64,000 nt of DNA from Hybos culiciformis. Lineage: Eukaryota > Arthropoda > Insecta > Diptera > Hybotidae. Positions 28,701 to 39,465 of this stretch are shown piece by piece. The notes under the pieces are model-generated. The model worked only from the letters and a program-made list of their open reading frames with translations. It made no database searches and was not told the origin of the DNA. The DNA is taken from NCBI GenBank assembly GCA_964007475.1, contig OZ023273.1:107258485-107322484 (forward strand). Reading direction: 5' to 3'. The position numbers and the translations under genes were made by a program. Every line of letters begins with the position of its first letter. The first letter of the stretch is position 1.

Positions 28701-29523
28701 AGTAAAGAAGTCGGTCAAGCTCCCAAGACATAATGTTTTGAAACTGTAAAAACTTTATTTTAAAGCTACAAACGTAATTTATAAGTTAGGTCATATATAA
28801 CGTAAGTAGGTAGAGGTAAAATAAAATAATATAAAAAAAATAAAAAATAAAATCATCTCGAAATGCTACTTAGGTACTAGAACAAAGCGGCTTAAGTGGT
28901 TTTTCCTTGTGTCCAAAGAATTTAAAATTATAACCCATATCTCTTTAAAATTAAAAAATTCCACTTCTGTTGAATTGTCTTTAAATCTTCTACATATAGG
29001 TACCTACTTAAAAAATGATCCTAGAAAATTTATTGAAAAATCAATCTTCTTACCCATCAGAATGTTTATTCACCAAACTATTGCCATTGGTGTTTTCATT
29101 ACTACTGCTAGTGTGTCTTAGTTTAGACTTTGATTCAGCGATAAATTTATTATTTTCAGAATACAATTCTGAGTCAGATAAAGATTTAATATCTCTAAAA
29201 ATATTTTTGTCATGATTTGCTGCTGCTTTTGCATCACTATTAATATTGTCTCCAGTATCAAATATTTCCTCTCCATTGTCATCAATACGTTTGTTATAAT
29301 GATTGATTACCAAATCATCATCGCCATCTCGGTGCGAGCGTATAATTTCGATTCCATTTGAATAATCAAAATTTCCAATTAAAATTAAAATTAAAATCAA
29401 CCATAAAAATCCAATTTCCGCATTTTTCAAATTAAATTTACATAATTTATTAAAATATTTGAAATAAATTAATTTTAACTCAAAAAATTTATTTTTTTTT
29501 AGTTTTGTGAATTTTTTAGTCAT
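1379..29523 (-). CDS. uex: CNNM-family (unextended/ancient conserved domain) magnesium transporter
   Basis: Eight coding exons join in phase: 29523-29054, 12778-12364, 6949-6764, 6367-6152, 5139-4966, 4367-3722, 3660-3394 and 1716-1379, giving about 903 residues if it stops at 1379. Order of parts: basic N-terminus with a hydrophobic signal/anchor segment (about 40-57), acidic spacer, extracellular domain (about 222-295, with [13 protein letters not shown]), DUF21 membrane domain (about 320-490), CBS pair (about 510-660, with [10 protein letters not shown] and a DPDD motif), and a cyclic-nucleotide-binding-like domain (about 700-840). CNNM proteins mediate or regulate Mg2+ efflux at basolateral or plasma membranes; the function here is inferred from the family. 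Length matches animal CNNM2/4. The start is the ATG at 29523-29521. The C-terminal end is uncertain: a weak donor at 1477 could lead to another exon. Confidence 0.9.
1956..2804. mobile_element. Terminal-inverted-repeat element, outer copy
   Basis: The left end near 1956-1987 (containing TGTTCACTTATTA) is inverted at 2771-2804 (containing TAATAAGTGAACA). Two internal stretches recur elsewhere: 2041-2082 matches 9438-9479, and 2728-2804 matches 11796-11875. So at least two partial copies of this family lie in uex introns. No transposase was recognised. Confidence 0.65.
2295..2680. mobile_element. CpG-rich inverted-repeat MITE nested in intron 7
   Basis: Near-identical inverted ends carry TGTTTAACTGGACG (left, 2296-2316) and its complement CGTCCAGTTAAACA (right, about 2658-2671). 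A third inverted copy of the motif lies at about 2575-2588. The inner arms are packed with ACGTC/GACGT words, giving a CpG density far above the AT-rich background. Noncoding. Confidence 0.7.
2885..3345. mobile_element. Foldback element, relative of the 5285-5678 element
   Basis: The left end around 2885-2925 (with TTTCGACGATG) is repeated inverted around 3300-3340 (with CATCGTCGAAA). Its inner arm (3010-3120, with TTCTAAAAAGTTTTG) resembles the arm of the element at 5285-5678. Noncoding. Confidence 0.6.
3394..4367 (-). CDS. uex: uex exons 6-7 (CBS pair and cNMP-like domain)
   Basis: Exon 6 (4367-3722) starts after AAG at 4369-4368 in phase 0 and ends in phase 1 at a GTAAGT donor. It holds the linker [11 protein letters not shown], the CBS pair with SRIPVFEG, the DPDD loop and [10 protein letters not shown], and a basic NRSKRRR segment. 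Exon 7 (3660-3394) follows a strong polypyrimidine acceptor, restores the frame (T plus CT), and encodes the first half of the cyclic-nucleotide-binding-like fold ([12 protein letters not shown]). Together they are the most conserved cytosolic part of CNNM proteins. Confidence 0.92.
4966..6949 (-). CDS. uex: uex exons 3-5 (DUF21 membrane domain)
   Basis: Exon 3 (6949-6764), exon 4 (6367-6152) and exon 5 (5139-4966) are all phase 0 at both ends. Exon 3 gives the first helix and the motif [11 protein letters not shown]; exon 4 gives [10 protein letters not shown] and FGEITPQ; exon 5 gives the last helices and the acidic region after [12 protein letters not shown]. These are the hallmark DUF21 segments of CNNM transporters. 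Confidence 0.92.
5285..5678. mobile_element. Long foldback element in uex intron 4 (TTAA-flanked)
   Basis: The two halves are imperfect reverse complements across almost the whole 394 bp. The match is tightest around the centre (5455-5514) and at the ends (GGACTTGATACCAG at left, CTGGTACCAAGTCC at right). TTAA is present at both boundaries, as expected of a piggyBac-type insertion, but TTAA is frequent by chance in such AT-rich DNA. No open frame was recognised. Confidence 0.7.
7152..8236 (+). mobile_element. hAT DNA transposon fossil
   Basis: The left end CAGTGATGCCAG is mirrored at the right end (CTGGCATCACT at 8226-8236). The flanks carry TATAAAT (7145-7151 and 8238-8244), consistent with an 8-bp hAT target duplication bearing one mismatch. 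At 7733-7825 a frame reads [20 protein letters not shown] followed by LNNDALNAF and then a stop. This is the C-terminal dimerisation motif of hAT transposases. The rest of the transposase is too degraded or deleted to follow. Confidence 0.8.
8341..8892 (+). mobile_element. Inverted-repeat element, family copy 1 (complete)
   Basis: Bounded by ACTTCGCTACACTTCAGG on the left and its complement CCTGAAGTGTAGCGAAGT on the right, about 550 bp. The interior is A/T homopolymers plus conserved blocks, including TGGTTTGCCATATAAAT and GTGTGTCACCCCATTCGCC. No real gene is present. Four other copies lie in this window. Confidence 0.85.
8893..9437 (+). mobile_element. Inverted-repeat element, family copy 2 (right end missing)
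   Basis: This directly follows copy 1 in the same orientation. It begins with the family end and has the same internal blocks, but stops at GAAATTCAT, before the right inverted repeat. The sequence after it (9438-9479) belongs to the element family seen at 1956-2804. Confidence 0.8.
9480..9775. repeat. Retroelement 3'-tail-like repeat with CCTGGGTAGGAGG units
   Basis: CCTGGGTAGGAGG occurs at about 9484, 9499 and 9619. The stretch ends in phrases typical of insect retroposon tails: a target-like 'gatcggttgagcggttta' followed by repeated 'acagacaaac'. It is GC-richer than its surroundings and has no coding capacity. The exact class is not certain. Confidence 0.4.
11919..12297. mobile_element. 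hAT MITE with perfect 8-bp target duplication
   Basis: The element is 379 bp, starts with CAGCGTTACCAAC and ends with GTTGGTAACCCTG. It is flanked on both sides by ACTAGGAC (11911-11918 and 12298-12305), the 8-bp duplication typical of hAT insertion. The interior carries several TTAGGGGTTTT-like words near both ends in opposite orientation. It ends 67 bp from the donor side of uex exon 2. Confidence 0.9.
12364..12778 (-). CDS. uex: uex exon 2 (extracellular domain)
   Basis: The acceptor is TTTTTTTTTCAG ending at 12779. The exon supplies one base to the GG left by exon 1, so the frame joins as SDG-VRRKF. It has an N/S/E-rich spacer, then the CNNM extracellular domain (about residues 222-295). 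The donor after TCG at 12364 is GTAAAT, phase 0. An internal ATG at 12741 is not the likely start because the frame continues up to a good acceptor that fits exon 1. Confidence 0.85.
15806..16610. repeat. GGCGGCGCTATTTCAG repeat array split by a MITE
   Basis: At least six variants of a GC-rich word around GGCGGCGCTATTTCAG, in both orientations, occur at 15816-15990 and resume at 16559-16610 after the element at 15990-16542. The words alternate with near-inverted ones (TGAATTAGTGCCGCCA), giving hairpin potential. The class is unknown. Confidence 0.65.
15990..16542 (-). mobile_element. Inverted-repeat element, family copy 3 (complete, reversed)
   Basis: Same family as 8341-8892 but in the opposite orientation, with both ends present (CTTCGCTACACTTCAGG and its complement). 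It sits inside the GGCGGCGCTATTTCAG array, so its insertion postdates that array. Confidence 0.85.
18784..19140 (+). mobile_element. hAT (ZBED/Charlie-like) transposon fossil, internally deleted
   Basis: It begins with CAGTGGTTTCCATTGGTGGG followed by CCGCG, close to the terminal repeat of Charlie/ZBED5-type hAT elements. From 18976 to a stop at 19138 one frame reads through [34 protein letters not shown] and [10 protein letters not shown], matching the C-terminus of ZBED5-like hAT transposases. The distance between end and relic is far too short for an intact gene, so most of the coding region is deleted. No right end or target duplication was found. Confidence 0.75.
21412..21492. repeat. 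Short minisatellite, about 16-bp unit, five units
   Basis: Variants of AATTTATCGTATG recur at about 16-bp spacing (21415, 21431, 21447, 21463, 21479), decaying toward the 3' end. No function is evident. Confidence 0.7.
23029..23115 (+). repeat. tRNA-derived SINE fragment, copy 1
   Basis: It has an A-box-like TGATGTAGTGG and a B-box GATTCGATTCC (23072-23082) at tRNA-like spacing, and shares GTGTTCGGTCGTGG with 33657-33673. It could equally be a degenerate tRNA pseudogene; a full cloverleaf was not evident. Confidence 0.55.
23145..23520. repeat. Diverged tandem duplication, about 186-bp unit
   Basis: The block around 23239-23330 (AAAATAGCAATTTG, then GTTATGAAGGTG, then CCAATTAATTAA) is repeated at 23425-23510 with about 10-15% differences, a shift of 186 bp. 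It lies just downstream of the SINE fragment, so it may be the SINE body or tail. Confidence 0.6.
29054..29523 (-). CDS. uex: uex exon 1 (signal/anchor segment and N-terminal spacer)
   Basis: The ATG at 29523-29521 begins a lysine-rich stretch followed by a hydrophobic run ([14 protein letters not shown]), fitting a long signal peptide or signal anchor. An acidic, D/N/S-rich luminal spacer follows. A strong GTAAGAAG donor follows position 29054 and leaves two bases (GG), exactly complementing the one base at the start of exon 2. The assignment to uex rests on strand, phase, the absence of another partner and the expected signal peptide. Sequence identity was not used because this part of CNNM proteins is poorly conserved. 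Confidence 0.7.
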
Positions 29524-32500
29524 TTTTCTTGATTTCAATTTTTTTTATTTCCTAATTTCTATTTATTTGTTTTTTTTTTTTAATAAACTAATTAAATTAT
29601 TATTTTTTTTAATTATTTTTATTTATTGAATTTCTTATATTTTCTTTACAAAACAACGCACTTTTTGATCTTAAAAATAACAAATTTTTATTAATTTTTT
29701 TTTCTTTTTTAGCAACAAAAAAACGAAATGAATAACACTAAATTTTAATTTATATTTTTTTTTTTATTTTTAATTTAAGTTTTGCGCTTAATATCCGATA
29801 AAAACACGGGACTCTGTTTTTCGTTCTCGATTCAGAGAAGCGACGGACGACGATATCGAAATTCCATAAAAAAGAAAAAATTTTGCAAATTCTTTTTTTG
29901 ACAATAATAATACCAGAGATAATTTCAACGAAACAGACGCGAGTGAATGACGATTGGCAAACCCCCTGTCGTTAATTGATAAAAACCATTTGGTGGGATC
30001 AAATTTTTTTCGTAGGTTCCCTCTAAGAACAATTAACGTACCGCATTTTGCGTATCGAAAACGAATCTTGTGCGTAATGCCATTTCACTAAAACGAGCCC
30101 AACCACTCCGAAAGGTTTTGTGTATAAGAAAGCGAATCGTTTTCATTACTTTCTTGCAAACTACGTTTTTATTTGACGTGACAGCAATAAAATTTTGTAT
30201 TTTTTTCAAATTAAAATAAACAATATACTTTCGCATCACAGACTCACATTTCTCACAACTTCATATCAATTGCTTCGCATATAAAGGATTTATATCAAAA
30301 ACTTTGTTTTTATGGGTTGTGTTTTTTATTTTATTAATTATTTTATATTGAAATACAAATAAATACAAATACAAATTCAAAATGTAACTTGATGTAACTT
30401 AATGTAACTTAATTTTTTCTTAATAGAATCTAGAAGCGATTAATTCTCCAACATGAGGATGACGAATATTATACATATCATAAAAAATGGTTTCAATATG
30501 CAAAGGACAGACAACGAAAAAATGTAAATCCTCAACAGAAAATTTTAATAATATTTTTAAAACGTTTGTAAACCTAATCAATTTATTTTGAAAATAAATA
30601 AAACTTAAAAAATAAGCAAAAAACGAGTTTCCAAAAAAACTGAGGCCAAGCCGCATGAAAAAGTAGAAAATAAATTGTTATTACAAATTTTCCTCGATTT
30701 TTCATGCAAGTTTTCATGATTGTTGAAGATATATCATTAATCATATCGATGAAAATTTTTACGATGATTTTCCCGCTTTTGAATTTTCCTCGATTTTTTC
30801 TGCAAGTTTTCACCATTGCCGGAGAGAAAGTAATGATGCCAGTTAATAATGAACTTAATCCTGCATAACAAAAAACTTTTTTAACGAAAAATTTTCCGAA
30901 AAAGTCGTAAAATTCCGGAAAATTTTTTCGGAAAAATCGGAAAACTTTGCATTTTTCCTGAAACGGATTTATCACTAATCAAATTTGTACCAAATTTTCA
31001 AATGATTTTCCATTGAAATTTCCGGTTAAAATTTTGATTCAATTGTCTCGTGACATGAACCTGTGTGCCAAATTTCAGCTCGCTGTGATGACGAAAAGAC
31101 CCACGAGAGTGTCGAAAATAGTAAAGAAATATATAAATAAATAAACAGACAAATTCGTGTATGAGTTAATAAGAATTGTGAACTCAAAAAAAAAAATTTT
31201 TTTTTCATTCATTTCAAAGACCGCTAAAATCAGTCAGTAAGCTTTATAGGCGTTACGAAAATGAACCACTGTTTTGTAATAGGCTTTCCAAACTAAGAAT
31301 TTTATTCATGAATTAAATCAGGATATCCCTCAATTGAAAATTGGTGTTCACACCATGATTTTTTTTAACCCGGGTTAATTTTGTTGTTTTTTTATTTTTA
31401 TTTTTTTTCTTAATTTTCTAAATAAAAATTAGTGAATAAAATTTAATCAAAAATAATTAAAAAATTCTATAAAAAAATTCTATAAGTGAATTAATTAATT
31501 TAAAATTAAAATTCGAAAAATAAAAATTACAAAAAAAAAAAAATTATTTTATTTTTAAGTTTTTTTTTAGCCATTTTGTTTTTTCTTTTTTTAATTATTC
31601 AAACGTACATGCCCAACCGATAATTTTTTGACGTAATCATAACATATCAGGACTCATTTAATTTATCAGGTGAATCTGATTTAACTCACATTTAACTCAA
31701 CTTTAAATCAACTAAATTTTTTGTATGATAAACCTCCTTTAATTCAACAACTATTTATAAACATTTGCGAATCCTTATTTAATCCCGAAGTTTGGAAAGG
31801 CTATAACATAAACGCGCCGCTTATGGTACGATCTCGGCAAAATAAGTACGTTGTAAGCGATACAAGAATGAATCACTGTGGTGTAACGTATATGCACCGC
31901 TTATGCCTTGAGCAAAGCTAATACCGCAAAGCAATTTTTGAAGGAATGTTCCGGAAACCTGTTCACTGCTAATTTTACCTGAAAGCAAAAAAATCAACTG
32001 CAAACAACTGCTTTTGTTTTTTTATAATATGATTGTGACAGAAAAATGCAGCAAAACCAAATTTCGATGCAAAAGAAACTCTGTGAAAAAGAAACAAAAA
32101 AAATATTTTGTGACGTAGTCAATTCTTTCTGGAGCAAAAAAAAATAAATTCAGTTTTCTAATTAATTATGAAATAATTTTAAGAAATTCTTTTTACAAAA
32201 AATCAATAAAATTAATATCTTTCGTTTTTCATAATTTTTATTTAAAATAAATAAGAAATAACGCAGAAAATCGGTTTTTACGGTAGCTCAAAATTGCTTT
32301 GAGGTATTAGCTGTGCTCAAGGCATTATTCTACGCCATCGGCGAAGTACTAATACATATGCATATAACTCCGTTTTTTTGTTCACTACTCTTATTCCAAC
32401 ATTTATGTTTACGGCTCGTTTTCGTATCGCCAAATCGGAACGCTTACGGGGTCAATAATAAGCTATGGACTTCGCCTGCGATACGCTTTCGTGACGCTTT

Positions 32501-32996
32501 TCTTAGAGGGTTTGTGAATAAAGAGTTTTTGCACTTGAAATTAAAAATTATAATTTAAAAATAATAAAAAGTTGATTGTTAAAAAAAATTCATAGTATAT
32601 AATATAAAATTCATTGTTAATTAGTTGAAATTTGAACAGTTTTGACCCAATGAAATTTAATTGAAATAACTGAACTAATCCCCGAAGTCGGAGTAAGCCA
32701 ACCCCATTTGTAATCCTAGGAATTTGTTATATATCAGTTAAATCCGACAACAAAATAATATAGACCTTGTTTTTGTTCCAATCCGCTGTAACGTTAAAAA
32801 GTTTCAAATAAATATCCACAGAGAGCGCTTTCCACTCTTCTCATACGCAAGCACGAAATAAAAACACATGCATGTTATTATTATTTTGTTATAATTTTCA
32901 GTGTTGAAAGTTAAAACGTTAAAAAAGTAAAATTGGTTATTTTTTCCAAACAAAATAAATAAAAAAAATTTTTTATTTAATTTTTAACAAATAAAA
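29524..32996. other. Intergenic region between uex (minus) and RPA43 (plus)
   Basis: This should hold both divergent promoters. The stretch at 29800-29870 (containing GAAGCGACGGACGACG) is GC-richer and may be uex 5' UTR, but I found no decisive core-promoter motif. Also present: direct repeats of TTTTCCTCGATTTTT (30685 and 30785), a retroposon-tail-like stretch (31036-31170) and inverted repeats at 31889-31938 and 32289-32325. Open frames here look accidental. Confidence 0.5.
31889..32325. repeat. Inverted repeat pair, about 37-bp arms, upstream of RPA43
   Basis: TATGCCTTGAGCAAAGCTAA (from 31912) and what follows it to 31938 are repeated inverted at 32289-32325, with a few mismatches. Weaker similarity may extend outward into GC-richer DNA (31770-31900 and 32330-32520). 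It may be the termini or arms of a foldback element. Confidence 0.55.
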
Positions 32997-35507
32997 ATGG
33001 GAAAGCGTATTAAAGATTACGTTAAATATACTAAAAAAGAATTGGAGATTTATGTTAACACAAAAAACTCATGTGTTAAAAAAATAAATCGAAAAATTCA
33101 TTTAAATTTACCACCACACGGCATTGGAATTAATTTCAAAAAAACTTTAATGCACATTATTTCGGAAAAGAAAATTGGTTCATATGATCCAGAATTGAGC
33201 GGAATTATTTTAGATGTGCGAGATATCAAGGTAGGAATTGGTAACAAAAAACGCTGTAATGAAATCAGCGATTGAATGATAAACAAAGCGATACTTTACT
33301 TACTATCACTATACGACAGACATAAGTACTTTTAAGATAACAACTAGGTACTTAATACATTACATTTAACCTCGATAATTTAACTTTAACGTTGCCCACC
33401 CACCCGGCTAAAAATAATTCCATTCCGCGACTATAAAATTATTAATTAGATGTAATTAGGAGGAAAATATCCATATCAGGTACCTTTCTACCTACTTAGC
33501 TTCGAATTATCATATCAACAACTGCCTTAATTTGCCATTATTTGTTCTTTTTATATAAGTAATTAAGAAAGTCCGTACTATTCTCATCCTAAATGGCATA
33601 AGTATCTAAACTCGTTGGCTTTTATGGTGTAAGTAGTTGTATTTTCATTAACCTACGGTGTGTTCGGTCGTGGGTTCAATTCCCACATCAGATTTCAATT
33701 TGTTCACTTGGATTAAGTCGTTGATTTGTTGAAAAAAACATATTTGCAGTAGTATTTTCAATGATCTATATTTTATTTGTAAGGTTCTGGGACACACAGG
33801 TGCTATTCGATTTGATGATCCAAACATTCATTTGGATATTCAAGCTGATTGTTATGCATTTCAACCGCGGATTGGTTCTATAGTGCACGGTATTGTGAAG
33901 CATATTTCATCAAGACAAATGGGTGTTATTATTTACAGGGTGTTCAGCGTATCGATTCGTTTAGAAGATCAAAATGATTTAGAATCTATAGAATTGAATT
34001 CGGAAATAGAATTTCGAATTAAAAATTTTGATTTAAAAAATATGATGCCATATATTGAAGGTGAATTGGTCGCCAAAGAAATTCCTTTACTGGGAAGTAC
34101 GTCGAACCATATTTACATGAATGCAAATGATAGTGATGAAAGCAGTTCATCTGATGAAGATGAAAATGAATATCCAAGTACTTCAAAGAAATTAATAAGA
34201 AAAGCAATGTTCGAAGAAATTGAGGTATATTTATTTTCAATTCAGTTTTTTCATTTATTTCCTTCATCAATTTTTTTTTAGGAGAAACCAAAAGAAGTGT
34301 TCAAAGTTCCTAAAACACCCAAAAGAAAATCAATTTTGTCCAAATACCAACATCTCACCGATGATAATGATGACGAGGAAATTATTTTTTCAGAAATCTT
34401 TCATTTGAATCAGGACCAAGTTAAGGAAATTGAAGAGAAAAAAAATAAGGTAACATTATGTGCTTAAAGCTAATAAATTTACAGTTTCTTCAAAATTTCT
34501 GTTTGAATAATCAAACCTTATTATCATACTAAGTTTTCGGTATTTTTATTTGAACATCGAGACAAGCTATCTTTAAATTTTTGAACGTTTCCATATTTAA
34601 TATGCCGGTCAGCTACCAATTATTTTAAGTAAGATAATGACATAATCAACTCTTTTAAATGTTGTTTCAGAAAATTGAAACTAAAATGTTGAAAGCTGAA
34701 AGTAATAAGACAAAATCAAAAATTTTCATTAAGTTACCGAATCAATCTGACAGTCCAAATAAAAAAAAAAGTTTGAATACAAGTGATGAAGCAAAAGGAC
34801 CCCCAAAAAAACAAAGACGAAAAACAAAGGATGTATCTGATACAGTTGAAACCGAAAATGTCAGTAACAGTTCAGTAAAAGCAGACAACTATATTTTAAA
34901 TAACTCAACATCTCTGCAAAGTAGGCCATCATTCGATGAAAACGAAGAAGAGATTACCCAATTTCAAAGAACACCAATTAAAATAGAAGATGTCAATGGT
35001 TATGAAAGTTCAAATTTGTTTGAAGATTTTAATTCCGATCAAACTCCTTTTAAGCTAAGCGGATCAGAAAAAAGTTTTCAATCAACTATTAAAAGTGAAA
35101 ACAGTAGACATCGCACAATTTCGAGAGAATTAAATGAAGAAATTGTTGAAATTAAAAAAAGCCCCAATAAAAAAGTTGAGAAAATTGGAAAAATGGATTC
35201 TCCCATATTTTTAAATGGTGCAAGTAAAGAGGACTCGCAGTCAAAAAAAAAAATTTCAAAAAATAAAAAAGAATTGGAAAACTCAAAGGACTCTAGCATT
35301 AAATCAATAAAAAAAAATTTAGCTAAGCTTAAATTAGATTTTGATTCAGAATCAGTGAATTCTGCAAAGACATCAAGAAAAAGTTTTAAGAAAATTCAAG
35401 ATTCTGAGCCAATTCTCGACCACGTATCAAACATCAAAACAACATCAAGAAAACGTAAAACTTCTGAAAAAGATTCTAATGGAAATGCAAAAAAAATTAA
35501 AACATAA
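32997..35507 (+). CDS. RPA43: DNA-directed RNA polymerase I subunit RPA43
   Basis: Four exons, all phase 0: 32997-33230, 33784-34224, 34282-34449 and 34671-35507, giving 559 residues. RPA43 (POLR1F/TWISTNB; Rpa43 in yeast) forms the stalk of RNA polymerase I with its partner and contacts the initiation factor RRN3, in the nucleolus. Exon 1 and the start of exon 2 encode the N-terminal stalk fold (LSGIILDVRDIKVLGHTGAI). Exon 2 continues with the OB-fold (HLDIQADCYAFQPRIGSIVH, then GIVKHISSRQMGVII), followed by an acidic serine patch (SDESSSSDEDENE). Exons 3-4 form a long lysine/serine-rich, probably disordered tail of about 330 residues, much longer than in human (338 total). The start is the first ATG in frame. 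Confidence 0.88.
33231..33783. other. RPA43 intron 1
   Basis: The intron is GTAGG...TAAG. It contains the second SINE-like fragment (33621-33715). Nothing else was recognised. Confidence 0.7.
33621..33715 (+). repeat. tRNA-derived SINE fragment, copy 2
   Basis: Contains GTGTTCGGTCGTGG followed by a B-box-like GGGTTCAATTCCC (33672-33684), the same order as at 23060-23082, and a shared TCAATTTGTTCAC-like continuation. It lies in RPA43 intron 1. Confidence 0.55.
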
Positions 35508-35723
35508 AAATAATTTTTTTTAACTTTAAAATAACGAGAACTTTAAACATTAGAAATTAAAAAAAAAAACTAAATATTAGAATGAGAAAAAAGTAAATAA
35601 GTTTCTAAGTTAAAATTAATACATCAAAATCATTTATATAGAGCCGAAATTATAAAAAATAGAGGTCACAAACCATTGGTTAATTTTTTTAAAGTTTTTT
35701 TTGTACATATTTGTATGTAGAAA

Positions 35724-35729
35724 AATAAA
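35724..35729 (+). terminator. Polyadenylation signal of RPA43
   Basis: AATAAA lies 217 bp after the RPA43 stop, in the short gap before the convergent PRPF4 gene. The motif is frequent by chance in such DNA. Confidence 0.4.
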
Positions 35730-36082
35730 AATCAGTGCAGTTTTTAATGTCTTGAGTTATTGAATTTTTATGTTACCTTTTTTTATTTGTCAAGCTTCTA
35801 GCTGGACTGTTCTAAAAAACTTTTATGACATTAATTCTTGATAATATAAATTACCCCGTAGCTATTAATTCAACTCTTAAAAGAAATTTAGAATCTGCAA
35901 CATTTTAACTATTTCTATTTATCTCTTCAAAAATAATCAATAAACTAGTGATGAAGCAATTCATTATTTAAATCAGTTAATTTTTGTAATTGATAAAATG
36001 TTATTATATAAATTATCCATTATTTATTGGCCACAAAAGTAGTATATCATGAAACTGAACAGAAATAAAAAAGCAATAATTT

Positions 36083-36096
36083 TTTATTTCTTTATT
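36083..36096 (-). terminator. Tandem polyadenylation signals of PRPF4
   Basis: Two AATAAA hexamers on the minus strand (36088-36083 and 36096-36091) lie 31-44 bp after the PRPF4 stop, suitable spacing for a short 3' UTR. Confidence 0.55.
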
Positions 36097-36126
36097 TAGA
36101 AACAATTTTTCATTCAATATAAATTT

Positions 36127-38912
<2,786 letters not shown>

Positions 38913-39307
38913 TTCTTTAATTTTTTTTTTAAAATAAGTATTTTTTTAAACGTTTTTACTTGTTTATTAGATGATATGACATTAATATTTAATAATTCGA
39001 CACCGGACTACACACTACACTGTTTGTTTATGCTATAAAAATCAAAACAAAGACTTTATTAACGAAGTGTCATATGCGACACCTATTGGAATTAATTTAA
39101 ACAAATCTGTGGACAAAAATAAAAAATCGTATGGAAAGTCCAAATATTATTTTAAAGCCGGAAAATCGGGATAATAAGAAATAATTAAATTAGTAAGTAG
39201 AAGCTTATTTAGATTATTATACAAATATTTATACAATATAACGAGTAAATGAACCCGTGAAAAATGGATTAAAACTTATGAATTCAGTGAGGTTCCAAAA
39301 ATTTATC

Positions 39308-39417
39308 TTACTTCTTTTTGCTCCGACCGAAATAATCAAATTCATACATTTTTTTCTCATCTTTTAATTCTTGATTTAAGGTTTGCAATTTGTATTCTAA
39401 AAACTTTTCGGGAGTAG
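39308..39417 (-). CDS. Orphan coding-like exon, function unknown
   Basis: After an acceptor (TTTTTTTTTATTGAG, AG at 39419-39418) one frame is open for 36 codons, reading ATPEKFLEYKLQTLNQ, then ELKDEKKMYEFDYFGRSKKK, then TAA at 39310-39308. The composition (K, E, L, Y; coiled-coil-like) is that of real protein and unlike the random frames of this AT-rich DNA. The first codon needs one base from an upstream exon. I could not find that exon; the palindrome array begins about 50 bp upstream. The sequence AA|GTAAGA just before the stop could also be a donor. It may be the 3' exon of a small gene divergent from GNL3, or a gene remnant. The family is not recognised. Confidence 0.4.
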
Positions 39418-39465
39418 CTCAATAAAAAAAAATCTTAATTTTATTCTATATCATCCATTAGAATA

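Larger units (their letters stand above)
12779..29053. other. uex intron 1 (16.3 kb)
   Basis: A very long AT-rich intron. Features seen: a GGCGGCGCTATTTCAG repeat array interrupted by a MITE (15806-16610), a hAT fossil (18784-19140), a 16-bp minisatellite (21412-21492), a SINE fragment and tandem duplication (23029-23520), and a possible LINE relic (26820-27010). 12830-15800, 16620-18770, 19150-21400, 23530-26800 and 27020-29050 show only AT-rich DNA and microsatellites such as (TACA)n at 18337-18352. Confidence 0.65.

Noticed and set aside
30420..30975. Overlapping F-rich open frames upstream of uex
   Set aside because: They are translations of GAAAAATTTTCCG-type and TTTTCCTCGATTTTT repeats, with no domain or splice structure.
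33098..33286. Minus-strand frame opposite RPA43 exon 1
   Set aside because: It is a shadow of the conserved plus-strand exon, which matches the family and has consistent splice phases.
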